The notes beneath the pieces are model-generated. The model made no database searches. It worked only from the letters and a program-made list of their open reading frames with translations, and was not told the origin of the DNA. A program made the position numbers and the translations under genes. A stretch of 31,084 nucleotides of DNA from JAKASV01 sp964595035 (GTDB lineage Bacteria; Babelota; Babeliae; Babelales; Vermiphilaceae): NCBI GenBank assembly GCA_964595035.1, contig CAZQNW010000007.1, positions 1-31,084 on the forward strand, given 5' to 3'. Below are positions 1 to 7,640 of this stretch, piece by piece (within the stretch, counting starts at the first letter, position 1; every line of letters starts with the position of its first letter).

Positions 1-16
1 ATGTAGATACGAATTT

Positions 17-1366
17 TTATTCTTGAAAAAGTGATAATAATTCGTATACATTGCTGAAGTGTTTTACATTACAGGTTGTTGTATCTGTTTTTTGATTTTT
101 TGCGACAAGAAGTTGTCTAATCCCAAATTTTTCTGCCTCACGAATAAGCAGGTTGATTTGATTAATTGGATGAATGTTTCCTGTAAGATTGATTTCACCT
201 AAGGCAATAGATTTTTGTGGTAAAGGTTGTTGAAAATAGCTTGAAAGTAATGCTAAGGCTATACCTAGATCTGTTGAACTATCTTTGATCTTAAAGCCAC
301 CACTTACCTTAAAAAAAATATCTTGGCTCGATAGCTTTATATGAAGATACTTCTCCAAAATAGCGGCGATAAGCACAACTTGTTTTTGATCAACGCCTGA
401 AACAACTCTTTGTGGAATACTTAATTTTGAGTCAATGGTGAGAGCTTGCAGCTCAAGTAACAATGGTCTGGATCCTTCTACGAAACTGATTAATACAGAG
501 CCTGGAGCGTGTGTTATTTCTGCAACTAGGTGCTCATTGATATTGCATACTTCTTCAAGCCCTGATGAACGCATTTCAAAAAAACCTATTTCATTAATGG
601 TTCCAAAGCGGTTTTTAACAGAGCGTAAAATTCTTGTTTGCCAACGGTCTTCACCTTGTAAATAAAAAACTCCATCAACCATGTGTTCCAGGGTTTTGGG
701 GCCTGCTATCATACCGTCCTTTGTAATGTGGCCGCTCATTAATATCGCAATCTCATAGTCTTTTGCAAGACGCATCAGTTGAAATGTGGCATCCCGTAAT
801 TGATTAACACTTCCCTGAACATATCTGGATTCTTGGCTGAAACAATTTTGTATTGAGTCTATAATGAGAATGTCAGGTTGATGATTGCGGGCATGTTCCA
901 AGATGCTTTCGAGATCTGCGTTGTCTGAGAAAAGTAATTTTGACTGCATGCCTGTTATTCGTCTGGCACGTAAGTTAACTTGTTGAAGAGATTCTTCAGT
1001 AGAAAAATAATGTACGATATGATTTTGAGCCAATCTGTCACATATTTGTAATAGTAACGTTGATTTTCCTATTCCCGGATCTCCTGTCAGAATAAGAAGC
1101 GATCCTGGCATTATGCCACCACCAAGCACGCGGTCCCATTCTTCAATGCCTGATTTCATTCGTTTTTTTGGCTCAGTTGTTATTGTAGATAAATTTACAA
1201 GATTGATTGACTTAGTTGTCCCTGATGAATTTTTGAATTTTTCTTTTTGTTCCTGAGCTTCTTCATGAAAGCTGTCCCAGGCTTGGCAGCCTGGGCAACA
1301 GCCTATCCATTTTATTGATTTGTAATTACATTCAGAGCAAACAAATATATTTTTTTGTGAACTCAT
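17..1366 (-). CDS. radA: DNA repair protein RadA (branch-migration ATPase)
   Basis: RadA (Sms) is a RecA-like ATPase that drives branch migration of recombination intermediates in DNA repair. The 449-residue product has the family layout: an N-terminal four-cysteine zinc finger (C10, C13, C24, C27), a Walker A motif GDPGIGKST at about 95-103, the RadA-specific KNRFG motif at about 250, and a C-terminal Lon-protease-like domain without the protease dyad. Length is normal for the family. I chose the ATG at 1366 because it forms an ATGA overlap with the tdk stop codon, a sign of translational coupling; an in-frame TTG at 1381 would add five residues but has no advantage. It is the second gene of a tdk-radA unit. 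The stop is only 16 bases from the window edge, so downstream partners cannot be seen. Identity is secure. Confidence 0.96.
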   Translation of the reverse strand: MSSQKNIFVCSECNYKSIKWIGCCPGCQAWDSFHEEAQEQKEKFKNSSGTTKSINLVNLSTITTEPKKRMKSGIEEWDRVLGGGIMPGSLLILTGDPGIGKSTLLLQICDRLAQNHIVHYFSTEESLQQVNLRARRITGMQSKLLFSDNADLESILEHARNHQPDILIIDSIQNCFSQESRYVQGSVNQLRDATFQLMRLAKDYEIAILMSGHITKDGMIAGPKTLEHMVDGVFYLQGEDRWQTRILRSVKNRFGTINEIGFFEMRSSGLEEVCNINEHLVAEITHAPGSVLISFVEGSRPLLLELQALTIDSKLSIPQRVVSGVDQKQVVLIAAILEKYLHIKLSSQDIFFKVSGGFKIKDSSTDLGIALALLSSYFQQPLPQKSIALGEINLTGNIHPINQINLLIREAEKFGIRQLLVAKNQKTDTTTCNVKHFSNVYELLSLFQE

Positions 1367-2013
1367 AGTGATTGTAGCCAACTGTATTTCTGTTTTATAG
1401 GTGGAAGCTGGTCAATTTCATAACATGTCCTGCAACGTGCCTGATAACTTTCTTGAGCTCCTATGAGAATTATTGGATCATTGTATTTTGCAGGCTTGCC
1501 ATCAATAAGGCGCTGGCTGAATGTAGCATCTTTCCCACATACTGAGCAAATAGCTTTTAATTTCATTACGTCATCGGCTATGGTTAAAAGCGTAGGCATA
1601 GGTCCGAATGGAATTCCTCGGAAATCAAGGTCAAGGCCTGCGGCAATAACACGTTTTCCTGAATTTATAAGCTCATCAATAACATAAACGATTGAGTTTG
1701 GAAAGAATTGAACCTCATCGATACCGATAACGTCAGCGCCGCCCTTTTGAACAAATTGTAGTATTCTTTCAGGTGTGTCTATAGCTTGAGCATCAATCTT
1801 GTCTCCAGCGTGTGAAGCAACACAATCAAATGAAAATCGGTTGTCCAGTGCATGCTTAAATGTCATGACTCGTTGCTTTGCTATTACTGCGCGACGAAGG
1901 CGTCTGATGAGTTCTTCGCTTTTGCCAGAAAACATAGGTCCGCAAATGATTTCAAGTCTGCCGGTAATATTTCCTTCATGAGTAGGTCGGTTAAGTTCTT
2001 TTGGAGTTGCCAT
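1363..2013 (-). CDS. tdk: Thymidine kinase (type II, TK1-like)
   Basis: Phosphorylates thymidine to dTMP with ATP, the salvage route to dTTP. The 216-residue protein has a P-loop GPMFSGKS at 25-32, a Walker-B-like DEVQFF at 99-104 with E100 as likely catalytic base, and two C-terminal cysteine pairs (CSVC and CRTC) that form the structural zinc site of this class. An N-terminal extension of about 18 residues precedes the usual start of the fold. The ATG at 2013 has a clear Shine-Dalgarno AGGAG five bases upstream. The stop overlaps the radA start by four bases. Nucleoside salvage is common in host-dependent bacteria, but this enzyme is also widespread in free-living ones, so it says little alone. 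Confidence 0.96.
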   Translation of the reverse strand: MATPKELNRPTHEGNITGRLEIICGPMFSGKSEELIRRLRRAVIAKQRVMTFKHALDNRFSFDCVASHAGDKIDAQAIDTPERILQFVQKGGADVIGIDEVQFFPNSIVYVIDELINSGKRVIAAGLDLDFRGIPFGPMPTLLTIADDVMKLKAICSVCGKDATFSQRLIDGKPAKYNDPIILIGAQESYQARCRTCYEIDQLPPIKQKYSWLQSL

Positions 2014-2023
2014 GGTAGCTCCT

Positions 2024-2051
2024 TTGTAAATTATCCAATATATGTCATAAT
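2024..2051 (+). promoter_or_regulatory. Possible sigma70-like promoter for the pseudouridine synthase gene
   Basis: In the divergent interval between tdk and the rluB-like gene, TTGTAA (2024-2029) and CATAAT (2046-2051) are separated by 16 bases. The start codon follows 53 bases after the -10 box. This is pattern matching in AT-rich DNA and could be chance. Confidence 0.3.
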
Positions 2052-2104
2052 GTAGCTAAGCATAAAACGTTACTAAAAATTTTTCAAAAAAAGCCTGATG
2101 TACT

Positions 2105-2869
2105 ATGAAACTAAATGCCTTTGTCGCTCATACTGGTTTATGTTCAAGACGTAAAGCTGTTGACCTTGTTAAAGGAGGTTCGGTTAGTGTAAATGGTTCT
2201 GTGCAGCGTGATCCTTCTTATGAAGTGCAAGAATCAGATTCTATAAAAGTGTTTGGTAAAAAAGTTATTGTTGAGCCTAAAATTTATATTATGCTCAATA
2301 AACCTAAAGGGTATGTAACTACAACTTCCGATGAATTAGGTCGACAAACAGTTCTTGATTTAATTAAACAGTCCGTTAAAGAACGTTTATACCCTATTGG
2401 ACGTTTAGATAAAGATACGACTGGTCTTTTGTTGTTAACAAATGATGGTTCTTTAGCTCATACAATGGCACATCCCAAATTTGGTATTTCTAAAATATAT
2501 CAAGTTACTCTTGACCATGACTTGACTGAGGAAGCGATTAAAAAGATTACACGTGGCGTCTATCTTGAAGATGGCAAGGTACAAGTAGATTCATTGAGTT
2601 TCTGTTCGCCTAAAAGTCGTCACATTTTTCGAATTGTTTTGCATAGCGGGAAGAACCGTGTTATTCGGAGGTTATTCAGAGCTCTTGGCTATACCGTAAA
2701 AAGTTTGGATAGAGTTTCTTATGCGGGGCTTTCATTAAAAGGGTTAGCTCGAGGTCAATGGCGTTATTTGTCTAAGGCTGAAGTGTTGCACTTGGCAAAG
2801 AATGTCAGCACTAATAAGTCCAAAAATGCTGTTAAGAAAACTAAACCGTATAAAAAGACAACTAATTGA
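2105..2869 (+). CDS. rluB: rRNA pseudouridine synthase, RsuA/RluB/RluF family
   Basis: Converts a specific uridine of ribosomal RNA to pseudouridine. The 254-residue protein starts with an S4 RNA-binding domain (about 1-60, including the CSRRKA motif) followed by the catalytic domain. The catalytic aspartate lies in GRLDKDTTGLLLLTNDG at about residue 100, and the C-terminal block has the family's KNRVIRRLFRALGY pattern. A lysine-rich tail (about the last 18 residues) follows the fold, as in many RluB proteins. Motif order shows the family clearly; whether the target is 23S (RluB) or 16S (RsuA) RNA cannot be decided from the sequence, so the symbol is tentative. There is no strong ribosome binding site before the ATG. 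The gene stands alone, divergent from tdk-radA. Confidence 0.88.
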   Translation: MKLNAFVAHTGLCSRRKAVDLVKGGSVSVNGSVQRDPSYEVQESDSIKVFGKKVIVEPKIYIMLNKPKGYVTTTSDELGRQTVLDLIKQSVKERLYPIGRLDKDTTGLLLLTNDGSLAHTMAHPKFGISKIYQVTLDHDLTEEAIKKITRGVYLEDGKVQVDSLSFCSPKSRHIFRIVLHSGKNRVIRRLFRALGYTVKSLDRVSYAGLSLKGLARGQWRYLSKAEVLHLAKNVSTNKSKNAVKKTKPYKKTTN

Positions 2870-2875
2870 TTTTAC

Positions 2876-2902
2876 TTTACAATTATTTGTGAGTGGTATA
2901 CG
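2876..2902 (+). promoter_or_regulatory. Possible promoter for tRNA-Gly(CCC)
   Basis: TTTACA (2876-2881) and an extended -10 element TGG-TATACG (2894-2902) lie 15 bases apart, ending about 30 bases before the tRNA. Spacing is short of the optimum and the hexamers are imperfect, so this is a weak call. Confidence 0.25.
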
Positions 2903-2933
2903 ATAATTCTGCTTTTAAATAGGTTCATTGATT

Positions 2934-2987
2934 GCGGGAATAGCTCAGTTGGTAGAGCATCGCCTTCCCAAGGCGAGGGTCGCGGGT
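2934..2987 (+). tRNA. tRNA-Gly(CCC), 3' end lost in an assembly gap
   Basis: The acceptor 5' strand GCGGGAA, D-arm GCTC...GAGC, anticodon stem TCGCC/GGCGA with loop TTCCCAA (anticodon CCC), and the start of the T-arm are present. The sequence then runs into 100 N after CGCGGGT. The missing part should hold the rest of the T-arm, the acceptor 3' strand TTCCCGC and probably CCA, by analogy with tRNA-Gly(TCC) at 7274-7350, which shares the same acceptor strand. The break in a tRNA with a near-copy 4 kb away may be an assembly effect. Confidence 0.9.
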
Positions 2988-3087
2988 NNNNNNNNNNNNN
3001 NNNNNNNNNNNNNNNNNNNNNNNNNNNNNNNNNNNNNNNNNNNNNNNNNNNNNNNNNNNNNNNNNNNNNNNNNNNNNNNNNNNNNNN
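2988..3087. other. Assembly gap (100 N)
   Basis: Exactly 100 unknown bases, the usual placeholder for a gap of unknown size. It cuts tRNA-Gly(CCC) on its left and a membrane-protein gene on its right. The flanks share no repeat, so unlike the second gap there is real missing sequence. Confidence 0.98.
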
Positions 3088-3374
3088 ATTGTGCCAAGTT
3101 TTGTCGGTCTGATTTTTTGTATAGTAAATCCTCCGGGAATAGTCTCATGGTGCATAAGAAGTGGATTGATTATATCTGAAAAAGTTAACATTGAAAGAGG
3201 TAAGACAATAGTTAGTAATCCCAGCATAATAGAAGCAACCATGTTCCAAGGATAATGAAATATGGTGAAAACAGGATATGCGTAGGATTGCCATATAATG
3301 ATAGGAGTGGCAAATAGCGCTTTAACTAATGCCTGTTTAAATTTCAACCATCGTTTTTCAGTTAAAACTATCAT
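3088..3374 (-). CDS. Membrane protein of unknown function, N-terminal fragment
   Basis: The first 95 residues are visible before the coding region runs into the assembly gap. I do not recognise the family. A basic N-terminus (TEKRWLKFKQALVK) is followed by two hydrophobic stretches at about 17-35 and 46-68 that look like membrane helices, then a polar segment. The ATG at 3374 is preferred over an upstream in-frame TTG (3401) because it has a good Shine-Dalgarno GAGGGG seven bases upstream. The gene is transcribed toward the tRNA-Gly and is divergent from murA; the length and the true stop cannot be known from this assembly. Confidence 0.7.
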
Positions 3375-3594
3375 GTATTTCCCCTCATATTCATGTATCA
3401 AAAAACTTGAAGCAAAGTTTAGTAAGTATTGATTGTGAAGTCAAACTCTTTGTTTTTATATGAAATCAGAAAAGAGTACATCACTTTTATTTAGGATAAA
3501 ATAAAAAATTATGATACTATTTGTGTTGTTTTATGAATGGAGGTCATAAAGTTACTTATACTTAAATGTCTTAAATATAATAAAGGGAAATTTT

Positions 3595-4908
3595 ATGACT
3601 GAAGATCACATTATCATTGAACAGTCACAAGCACTTCATGGAACAGCGGAGCTTGCAGGTGCCAAAAATGCTGTGCTAGTTATTATGGCATCTTTGATAC
3701 TCACAGACGGTAAATCAGTACTTACTAATGTGCCGGCTAATGAAGATGTCTTTCAGATGATCAAATTGCTATGCGATTTGGGAGCTGTTGTGTCGTTTGA
3801 TCAAGAAGCACACATTCTTGAAGTAGATACGCGACTTATTACTAAATTTAGCGTGCGCTCTGAAGTAATGAAAAAAATGCGCGCATCTGTTTTGGTCATG
3901 GGACCACTTTTGGCTCGATTCGGACGTGCTGACATTGCTTTGCCTGGCGGCTGTGTAATTGGCGCGAGACCGATTGATTATCATATTAGCGGTTTTAAAC
4001 GCATGGGTGTTGATGTTAGTATAGAAGGTGAACATCTTACCGCAACTGTTGATATATTAAAGGCCCATAAAATTGTTTTGGAATATCCAAGTGTTGGCGC
4101 TACTGAAAATCTTATGATGGCGGCAACTTTGACAAAAGGTACAACGCGCATAGTTAATGCGGCGCTTGAACCTGAAGTTTTTGATTTGATCTCTATTCTC
4201 CGAAAAATGGGAGCTCATATTGAAATTGAACCACCTGCAACTATTGTTATAGAGGGTGTGCAGGTATTACATGCTGTAGAGCATGCAGTTCTATACGATA
4301 GATTAGAAGCAGGATCATTAATGCTTGCTGCGGCTATGACGGGAGGCTCAATTCATTTGCCTCAGGCACCGGCTTTTGCTATGGATATGTTTCTATTAAA
4401 ACTTGAGGAGATGGGACATCACATTGTTGTTGGTGTTGACGGTATTGGAGTAACGTTAAAAGCTACAAGAAACCCCAAAGCTGTTTCATTTAAAACTGCC
4501 CCATATCCTGGATTTCCGACTGATTTGCAAGCTCCTATGTTGGCAGCTCAATGTGTAGCCTCGGGGTCTAGTACAGTTTATGAAACTGTATATGAGAATC
4601 GTCTGCTACACGTAATGGAGCTTCAAAAAATGGGTGCTCAGATCAAGGTTGAGTACAATAAAGCTACCGTTATGGGGGTTGAAAAACTCTATGGTGCATC
4701 TGTTATAGCAACCGATATTCGTGCATCATGTGCATTGGTTCTTGCTGGTTTGGTTGCTCATGGAATAACACGTATGTCTGGTATTCATCACTTGTCACGC
4801 GGTTATGAAGCGATGCCTCAAAAGCTACAAAAACTTGGAGCACACATCTGGTATGAAACTCAGTTGCCGCCTGATGTTAAACTGCGTATGCCAACCCAAG
4901 TTCTTTGA
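3595..4908 (+). CDS. murA: UDP-N-acetylglucosamine 1-carboxyvinyltransferase MurA
   Basis: Transfers enolpyruvate from phosphoenolpyruvate to UDP-GlcNAc, the first committed step of peptidoglycan synthesis in the cytoplasm. The 437-residue protein matches MurA over its full length: the substrate-binding AGAKNA motif (K24, N25), the catalytic loop PGGCVIGARP with Cys120 (equivalent to Cys115 of E. coli), and PGFPTDLQAP holding the general-base aspartate. Because the loop residue is Cys and not Asp, the enzyme belongs to the fosfomycin-alkylatable type by family knowledge. A weak AGGGA lies before the ATG. It ends 11 bases before the convergent atpG stop. Together with glmM in this window it indicates that the organism makes cell-wall precursors. 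Confidence 0.97.
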   Translation: MTEDHIIIEQSQALHGTAELAGAKNAVLVIMASLILTDGKSVLTNVPANEDVFQMIKLLCDLGAVVSFDQEAHILEVDTRLITKFSVRSEVMKKMRASVLVMGPLLARFGRADIALPGGCVIGARPIDYHISGFKRMGVDVSIEGEHLTATVDILKAHKIVLEYPSVGATENLMMAATLTKGTTRIVNAALEPEVFDLISILRKMGAHIEIEPPATIVIEGVQVLHAVEHAVLYDRLEAGSLMLAAAMTGGSIHLPQAPAFAMDMFLLKLEEMGHHIVVGVDGIGVTLKATRNPKAVSFKTAPYPGFPTDLQAPMLAAQCVASGSSTVYETVYENRLLHVMELQKMGAQIKVEYNKATVMGVEKLYGASVIATDIRASCALVLAGLVAHGITRMSGIHHLSRGYEAMPQKLQKLGAHIWYETQLPPDVKLRMPTQVL

Positions 4909-4919
4909 TAGTGCATCTA

Positions 4920-5780
4920 TTAATTGCTTGATATATTGCTGACCAGTTCATTAATCTCTTTGGTTATTTTTGTTTGCCGTAGTTTATTGTATTGAATCTT
5001 GTAAGATTCAAGCAGGCCTTCTGCATTGCGTGTTGAATTGTCCATTGATATAAAGCGGGCAGCTTGTTCAGAAAGTAACGATTGGAATAATAAAGCATAG
5101 AGGGTCGCTTCAAGATATAAGTATGCTAAATCATTAATGATTGATTGTGGCGTTTGTTCCCAAAGATACCCTTCAAATACTGTATTTTGTTGCTTTGGCT
5201 CATGTAACTGCTCAGTTTCAAGTGGTAATAAATGATGTATTGTCGGTTGCTGTGAAAAAAATGTTTTTAACACGTTGCTTACTACAGTAATATGGCTATA
5301 ATGAGCTTCTTGTTTTGATATGATTTGAGATATTTCCGAAACAATAGTATGTATGTTGTTTGTATTAAATGTACTTTGAGATAAAAGAATTTGGCCGCAT
5401 TTTTTGTTTTGTATATAGTCAGTTGCCCGTTTACCAATTGCGATAAGTTGAGGTTTTGCTTTAGTTTGTATATAACCCTCAAAAAACTGAAACAGGTGGG
5501 AGTTAAAGCCTCCACATAAGCCTTTTTGAGAACCGATGACAATTATCAGTTCTGGTGCCTGAGGATCTATATGCTTAGCCATAGGATCGTAATCTGCAGG
5601 GATTTGAGATTTAATTTGCTGATATAATTCTTTAATTTGATTTTTATAATTAAGGATTAGTTCTTCTTTATGTTTAAGGCGGGAGTGCCCAGACATGGCG
5701 ATAAGACGCATTGCGTTGGTGATCTTATGAATTGTTTCAATGGTAGCAATGCGGCGACGCATCTGAATTAATTGAGACAT
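4920..5780 (-). CDS. atpG: F1F0 ATP synthase gamma subunit
   Basis: The gamma subunit is the central rotating stalk of the F1 motor. The 286-residue protein has the two conserved terminal helices: an N-terminal RRRIATIETIHKITNAM block (family: RRI.s...t.kIT.AM) and a C-terminal block with SMDNSTRNAEGLL and YNKLRQTKITKEINELV, which is the family signature. The middle Rossmann-like part is divergent. Upstream of the ATG is AAGGT. Unusually, no other atp gene is near: the neighbours are murA (convergent) and a divergent NYN nuclease gene, whereas atpG normally sits between atpA and atpD. The gene itself looks intact. The identity is firm; the isolated position is the odd point. Confidence 0.92.
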   Translation of the reverse strand: MSQLIQMRRRIATIETIHKITNAMRLIAMSGHSRLKHKEELILNYKNQIKELYQQIKSQIPADYDPMAKHIDPQAPELIIVIGSQKGLCGGFNSHLFQFFEGYIQTKAKPQLIAIGKRATDYIQNKKCGQILLSQSTFNTNNIHTIVSEISQIISKQEAHYSHITVVSNVLKTFFSQQPTIHHLLPLETEQLHEPKQQNTVFEGYLWEQTPQSIINDLAYLYLEATLYALLFQSLLSEQAARFISMDNSTRNAEGLLESYKIQYNKLRQTKITKEINELVSNISSN

Positions 5781-5814
5781 AGAAATACCTTTATGATCAA
5801 TTAAGAAAAATCCT

Positions 5815-5831
5815 TACTATTTTTAATAGTA
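5815..5831. repeat. Small inverted repeat TACTAT-5-ATAGTA
   Basis: A perfect 6-base inverted repeat with a 5-base spacer lies in the divergent interval between atpG and the NYN nuclease gene. It is AT-rich and may be chance, an operator or part of a leader. Confidence 0.25.
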
Positions 5832-5857
5832 CATATATTTTTTCTATTTTCAATGGC

Positions 5858-5868
5858 ATGGTAACCAT
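5858..5868. repeat. Palindrome ATGGTAACCAT upstream of NYN nuclease gene
   Basis: An 11-base perfect dyad around a central A, 60 bases before the yacP-like start codon, in the shared atpG/yacP control region. The form suits a dimeric repressor site, but there is no second copy in view and no regulator is known. Confidence 0.25.
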
Positions 5869-5927
5869 TTTTCTTTTTAAATATCATACTTTAGAGTACA
5901 CTAGATAGTGAAATTTGAGGGGGATAC

Positions 5928-6506
5928 ATGTTAATTATGATTGATGCTTATAATCTATTAAAACAGCAAGATTCTGGAGCCTTTATTCAAGACAGTGCTA
6001 AACATAATCTAGTTAATATGCTCAGCGCATATAAAAAACTTAAAGGGCATTCGATATTACTTATTTTTGATGGTGGGACCAGTTTGCGGCCATCGCAAGA
6101 AATGCAAAAGAATATTATTGTTGTTTACGCCGGACAAGGAAAATCCGCCGATGATTATATTAAGTTTTATTTAGCGGAGCACCCTAAGCAGGATATATTA
6201 TTGGTTTCATCCGATAGAGAGCTTGCTCTTTGGGCAAGTACATATGGTATTGCATCAATGGATGCTTTACCCTTCTATGCTTTTGTTCAGGATTCCTTGC
6301 ATGCGGCCAAAAAAGTAGCAAAGCCGGTTGGTTTAACGTATAAAACTACTCATAGAGAAAATCCTGTGTTAGATATGCTGATGTATGATGCTGTGCCCGA
6401 GGTATCTTCTAAAGAAGGTATAGGTGCTAAGCCTAGAGAAAAGCTTAAAAAGGAGAAGGAGTCCAAAATAGATCGTTTGCTTCGTAAAAAGGTAGAAAAA
6501 TTATGA
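5928..6506 (+). CDS. NYN/PIN-domain ribonuclease, YacP/Rae1-like
   Basis: The 192-residue product matches the NYN (PIN-like) nuclease fold of the YacP family. The acidic active-site motifs are in order: IDAYNLL (D6) near the N-terminus, LIFDGG at about 46-51, GKSADDYIKFYL at about 72-83, and VSSDREL at about 95-101. In B. subtilis the family member Rae1 cuts mRNA on the ribosome; whether that holds here is inference. A lysine-rich tail of about 35 residues (KLKKEKESKIDRLLRKK) follows the fold and could bind RNA or ribosomes. A strong Shine-Dalgarno (GAGGGGG) precedes the ATG. The last four bases (ATGA) overlap the tsaE start, so the two are translated together. Confidence 0.82.
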   Translation: MLIMIDAYNLLKQQDSGAFIQDSAKHNLVNMLSAYKKLKGHSILLIFDGGTSLRPSQEMQKNIIVVYAGQGKSADDYIKFYLAEHPKQDILLVSSDRELALWASTYGIASMDALPFYAFVQDSLHAAKKVAKPVGLTYKTTHRENPVLDMLMYDAVPEVSSKEGIGAKPREKLKKEKESKIDRLLRKKVEKL

Positions 6507-6940
6507 AATTTGAATCTCAAAACGAATATATATATGGGCTAGGTCAAATTGCGGAGATTGCAGAATATATACAAGGATTAATGGATTCTTGTTCGGTTTT
6601 TACATTTACAGGACCTCTTGGTGCCGGTAAAACTACAATAATACGAGAGCTTCTTACAAAACTTGGTGTACAGGATCCTGTTACAAGTCCTACATTTACA
6701 TACGTGAATGTTTATTCAAATAATAAAGGTCAAAAATTTTATCATTTTGATTTATATAGAATTAATACCCTAGATGCTTTTTGCGATGCAGGATTTGATG
6801 AGTACCTTTTCCAGCCTAATAGTTGGGCATTTATCGAATGGCCTGAACCTATAATGCCTTTGTTAACACATGATACATGCAATATACATATTGATTATTT
6901 TTATGATAAACGAAAAATATCCATAAGGTGCATAAGGTAA
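6503..6940 (+). CDS. tsaE: tRNA threonylcarbamoyladenosine biosynthesis ATPase TsaE
   Basis: TsaE is the ATPase that works with TsaB and TsaD to form N6-threonylcarbamoyladenosine at position 37 of ANN-decoding tRNAs. The 145-residue protein has Walker A GPLGAGKTT (about 37-45), the switch motif SPTFTYVNVY (about 59-68), FYHFDLYR (about 76-83) and the W-containing FIEWPEP near 111-117, all in the family order. Length is normal. It overlaps the upstream NYN nuclease gene by ATGA and is followed about 50 bases later by a probable terminator, so the pair forms a two-gene unit. tsaB and tsaD are not in the window. Confidence 0.94.
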   Translation: MKFESQNEYIYGLGQIAEIAEYIQGLMDSCSVFTFTGPLGAGKTTIIRELLTKLGVQDPVTSPTFTYVNVYSNNKGQKFYHFDLYRINTLDAFCDAGFDEYLFQPNSWAFIEWPEPIMPLLTHDTCNIHIDYFYDKRKISIRCIR

Positions 6941-6989
6941 TATTGTTGTGAAGATGATTAAGAATATTTTGTTGAAGTATGTGAATGTA

Positions 6990-7011
6990 TATCTTCTAAG
7001 ATAGCTTTTTT
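6990..7011 (+). terminator. Probable rho-independent terminator after tsaE
   Basis: TATCTT (6990-6995) and AAGATA (6998-7003) form a short stem (five pairs around a four-base loop, or six around two), followed after GC by a run of six T (7006-7011). The stem is AT-rich and thus weak, but position and T-run fit the end of the yacP-tsaE unit. Confidence 0.5.
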
Positions 7012-7112
7012 AAGGTGCTACAAGCCTTATCTGTTGTTACATACTATATGTAGTTGCTATTTGAGCGTATTCCAAAAATTTTGATAAAAATTCAACAAAA
7101 ATTAAAAGAAAG

Positions 7113-7141
7113 TTGAAATCAATAAAAAAAAACAATATCAT
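7113..7141 (+). promoter_or_regulatory. Sigma70-like promoter for the tRNA cluster
   Basis: TTGAAA (7113-7118) and TATCAT (7136-7141) are each one base from consensus and lie exactly 17 bases apart. The expected start of transcription (about 7148) is some 25 bases before tRNA-Tyr. It could drive the whole tRNA-rpmG-tRNA-Trp-secE-nusG run, as there is no clear terminator before rplK. Confidence 0.5.
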
Positions 7142-7172
7142 ATGCATATACGTGAGATGTTTGACATGTTGT

Positions 7173-7257
7173 GGCGAGATTCCCGAGTGGCCAAAGGGGG
7201 CGGACTGTAAATCCGTTGTCTCAGACTTCGAAGGTTCAAATCCTTCTCTCGCCACCA
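7173..7257 (+). tRNA. tRNA-Tyr(GTA)
   Basis: Acceptor stem GGCGAGA/TCTCGCC, anticodon stem GCGGA/TCCGT with loop CTGTAAA (anticodon GTA), the long variable arm expected for a type II tRNA, T-arm AAGGTTCAAATCCTT, and an encoded CCA end. First gene of the cluster. Confidence 0.96.
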
Positions 7258-7273
7258 TTAAGATTTTGATGAT

Positions 7274-7350
7274 GCGGGAATAGCTCAATTGGCTAGAGCG
7301 GCAGCCTTCCAAGCTGCAGGTTGCGGGTTCGAGACCCGTTTCCCGCTCCA
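7274..7350 (+). tRNA. tRNA-Gly(TCC)
   Basis: Acceptor stem GCGGGAA/TTCCCGC, anticodon stem GCAGC/GCTGC with loop CTTCCAA (anticodon TCC), T-loop TTCGAGA, discriminator T and encoded CCA. It shares its acceptor strand with the broken tRNA-Gly(CCC) at 2934. Confidence 0.96.
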
Positions 7351-7365
7351 GATAGTGAAATTGAT

Positions 7366-7441
7366 GCTGGCGTAGCTCAGTTGGTAGAGCAGCTGATTTG
7401 TAATCAGCAGGTCACTGGTTCAAGTCCAGTCGCCAGCTCCA
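7366..7441 (+). tRNA. tRNA-Thr(TGT)
   Basis: Acceptor stem GCTGGCG/CGCCAGC, anticodon stem GCTGA/TCAGC with loop TTTGTAA (anticodon TGT), T-arm CTGGTTCAAGTCCAG, encoded CCA. Fully paired cloverleaf. Confidence 0.96.
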
Positions 7442-7493
7442 TTAGTTAAGTAGCGGATTTTGCAATAAAAAGTTGTTTTTTTAAAAAATTTAT

Positions 7494-7512
7494 TTAATCT
7501 ATTATAGATTAA
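7494..7512. repeat. Inverted repeat TTAATCTA-TTA-TAGATTAA between two tRNA-Thr genes
   Basis: A perfect 8-base inverted repeat with a 3-base spacer lies 14 bases before tRNA-Thr(GGT), after a T/A-rich stretch. No T-run follows it on the plus strand, so it is not an obvious terminator. It could be a processing or spacer structure, or chance in AT-rich DNA. Confidence 0.35.
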
Positions 7513-7526
7513 GGATTAGGTTTGAA

Positions 7527-7602
7527 GCCCACGTAGCTCAGTTGGTAGAGCACTTCCTTGGTAAGGGAGAGGTCATCGGTTCAATCCCGATCGCGGGCTC
7601 CA
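7527..7602 (+). tRNA. tRNA-Thr(GGT) with an acceptor-stem mismatch
   Basis: Anticodon stem CTTCC/GGGAG with loop TTGGTAA (anticodon GGT), D-arm GCTC...GAGC, T-arm ATCGGTTCAATCCCGAT, encoded CCA. The acceptor strands are GCCCACG and CGCGGGC, so six of seven pairs form but position 5 against 68 is A-C. Otherwise normal. Confidence 0.93.
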
Positions 7603-7640
7603 GATTTGTAAACTAAGGTACAAGTTTAGTGTAGGGCGCC

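Noticed and set aside
3088..3401. A longer membrane-protein reading that starts at TTG 3401 and continues through the N run to 2925
   Set aside because: The part beyond 3088 only reads through unknown bases and into the antisense of the tRNA; the ATG at 3374 has the good ribosome binding site.
7011..7030. TAAGG...CCTTA inverted repeat after the tsaE terminator
   Set aside because: Five-base stem with a nine-base loop and no following T-run; likely chance.
7161..7166. Perfect TTGACA just before tRNA-Tyr
   Set aside because: As a -35 box it would start transcription inside the tRNA, and no -10 follows; the TTGAAA/TATCAT pair further up fits better.
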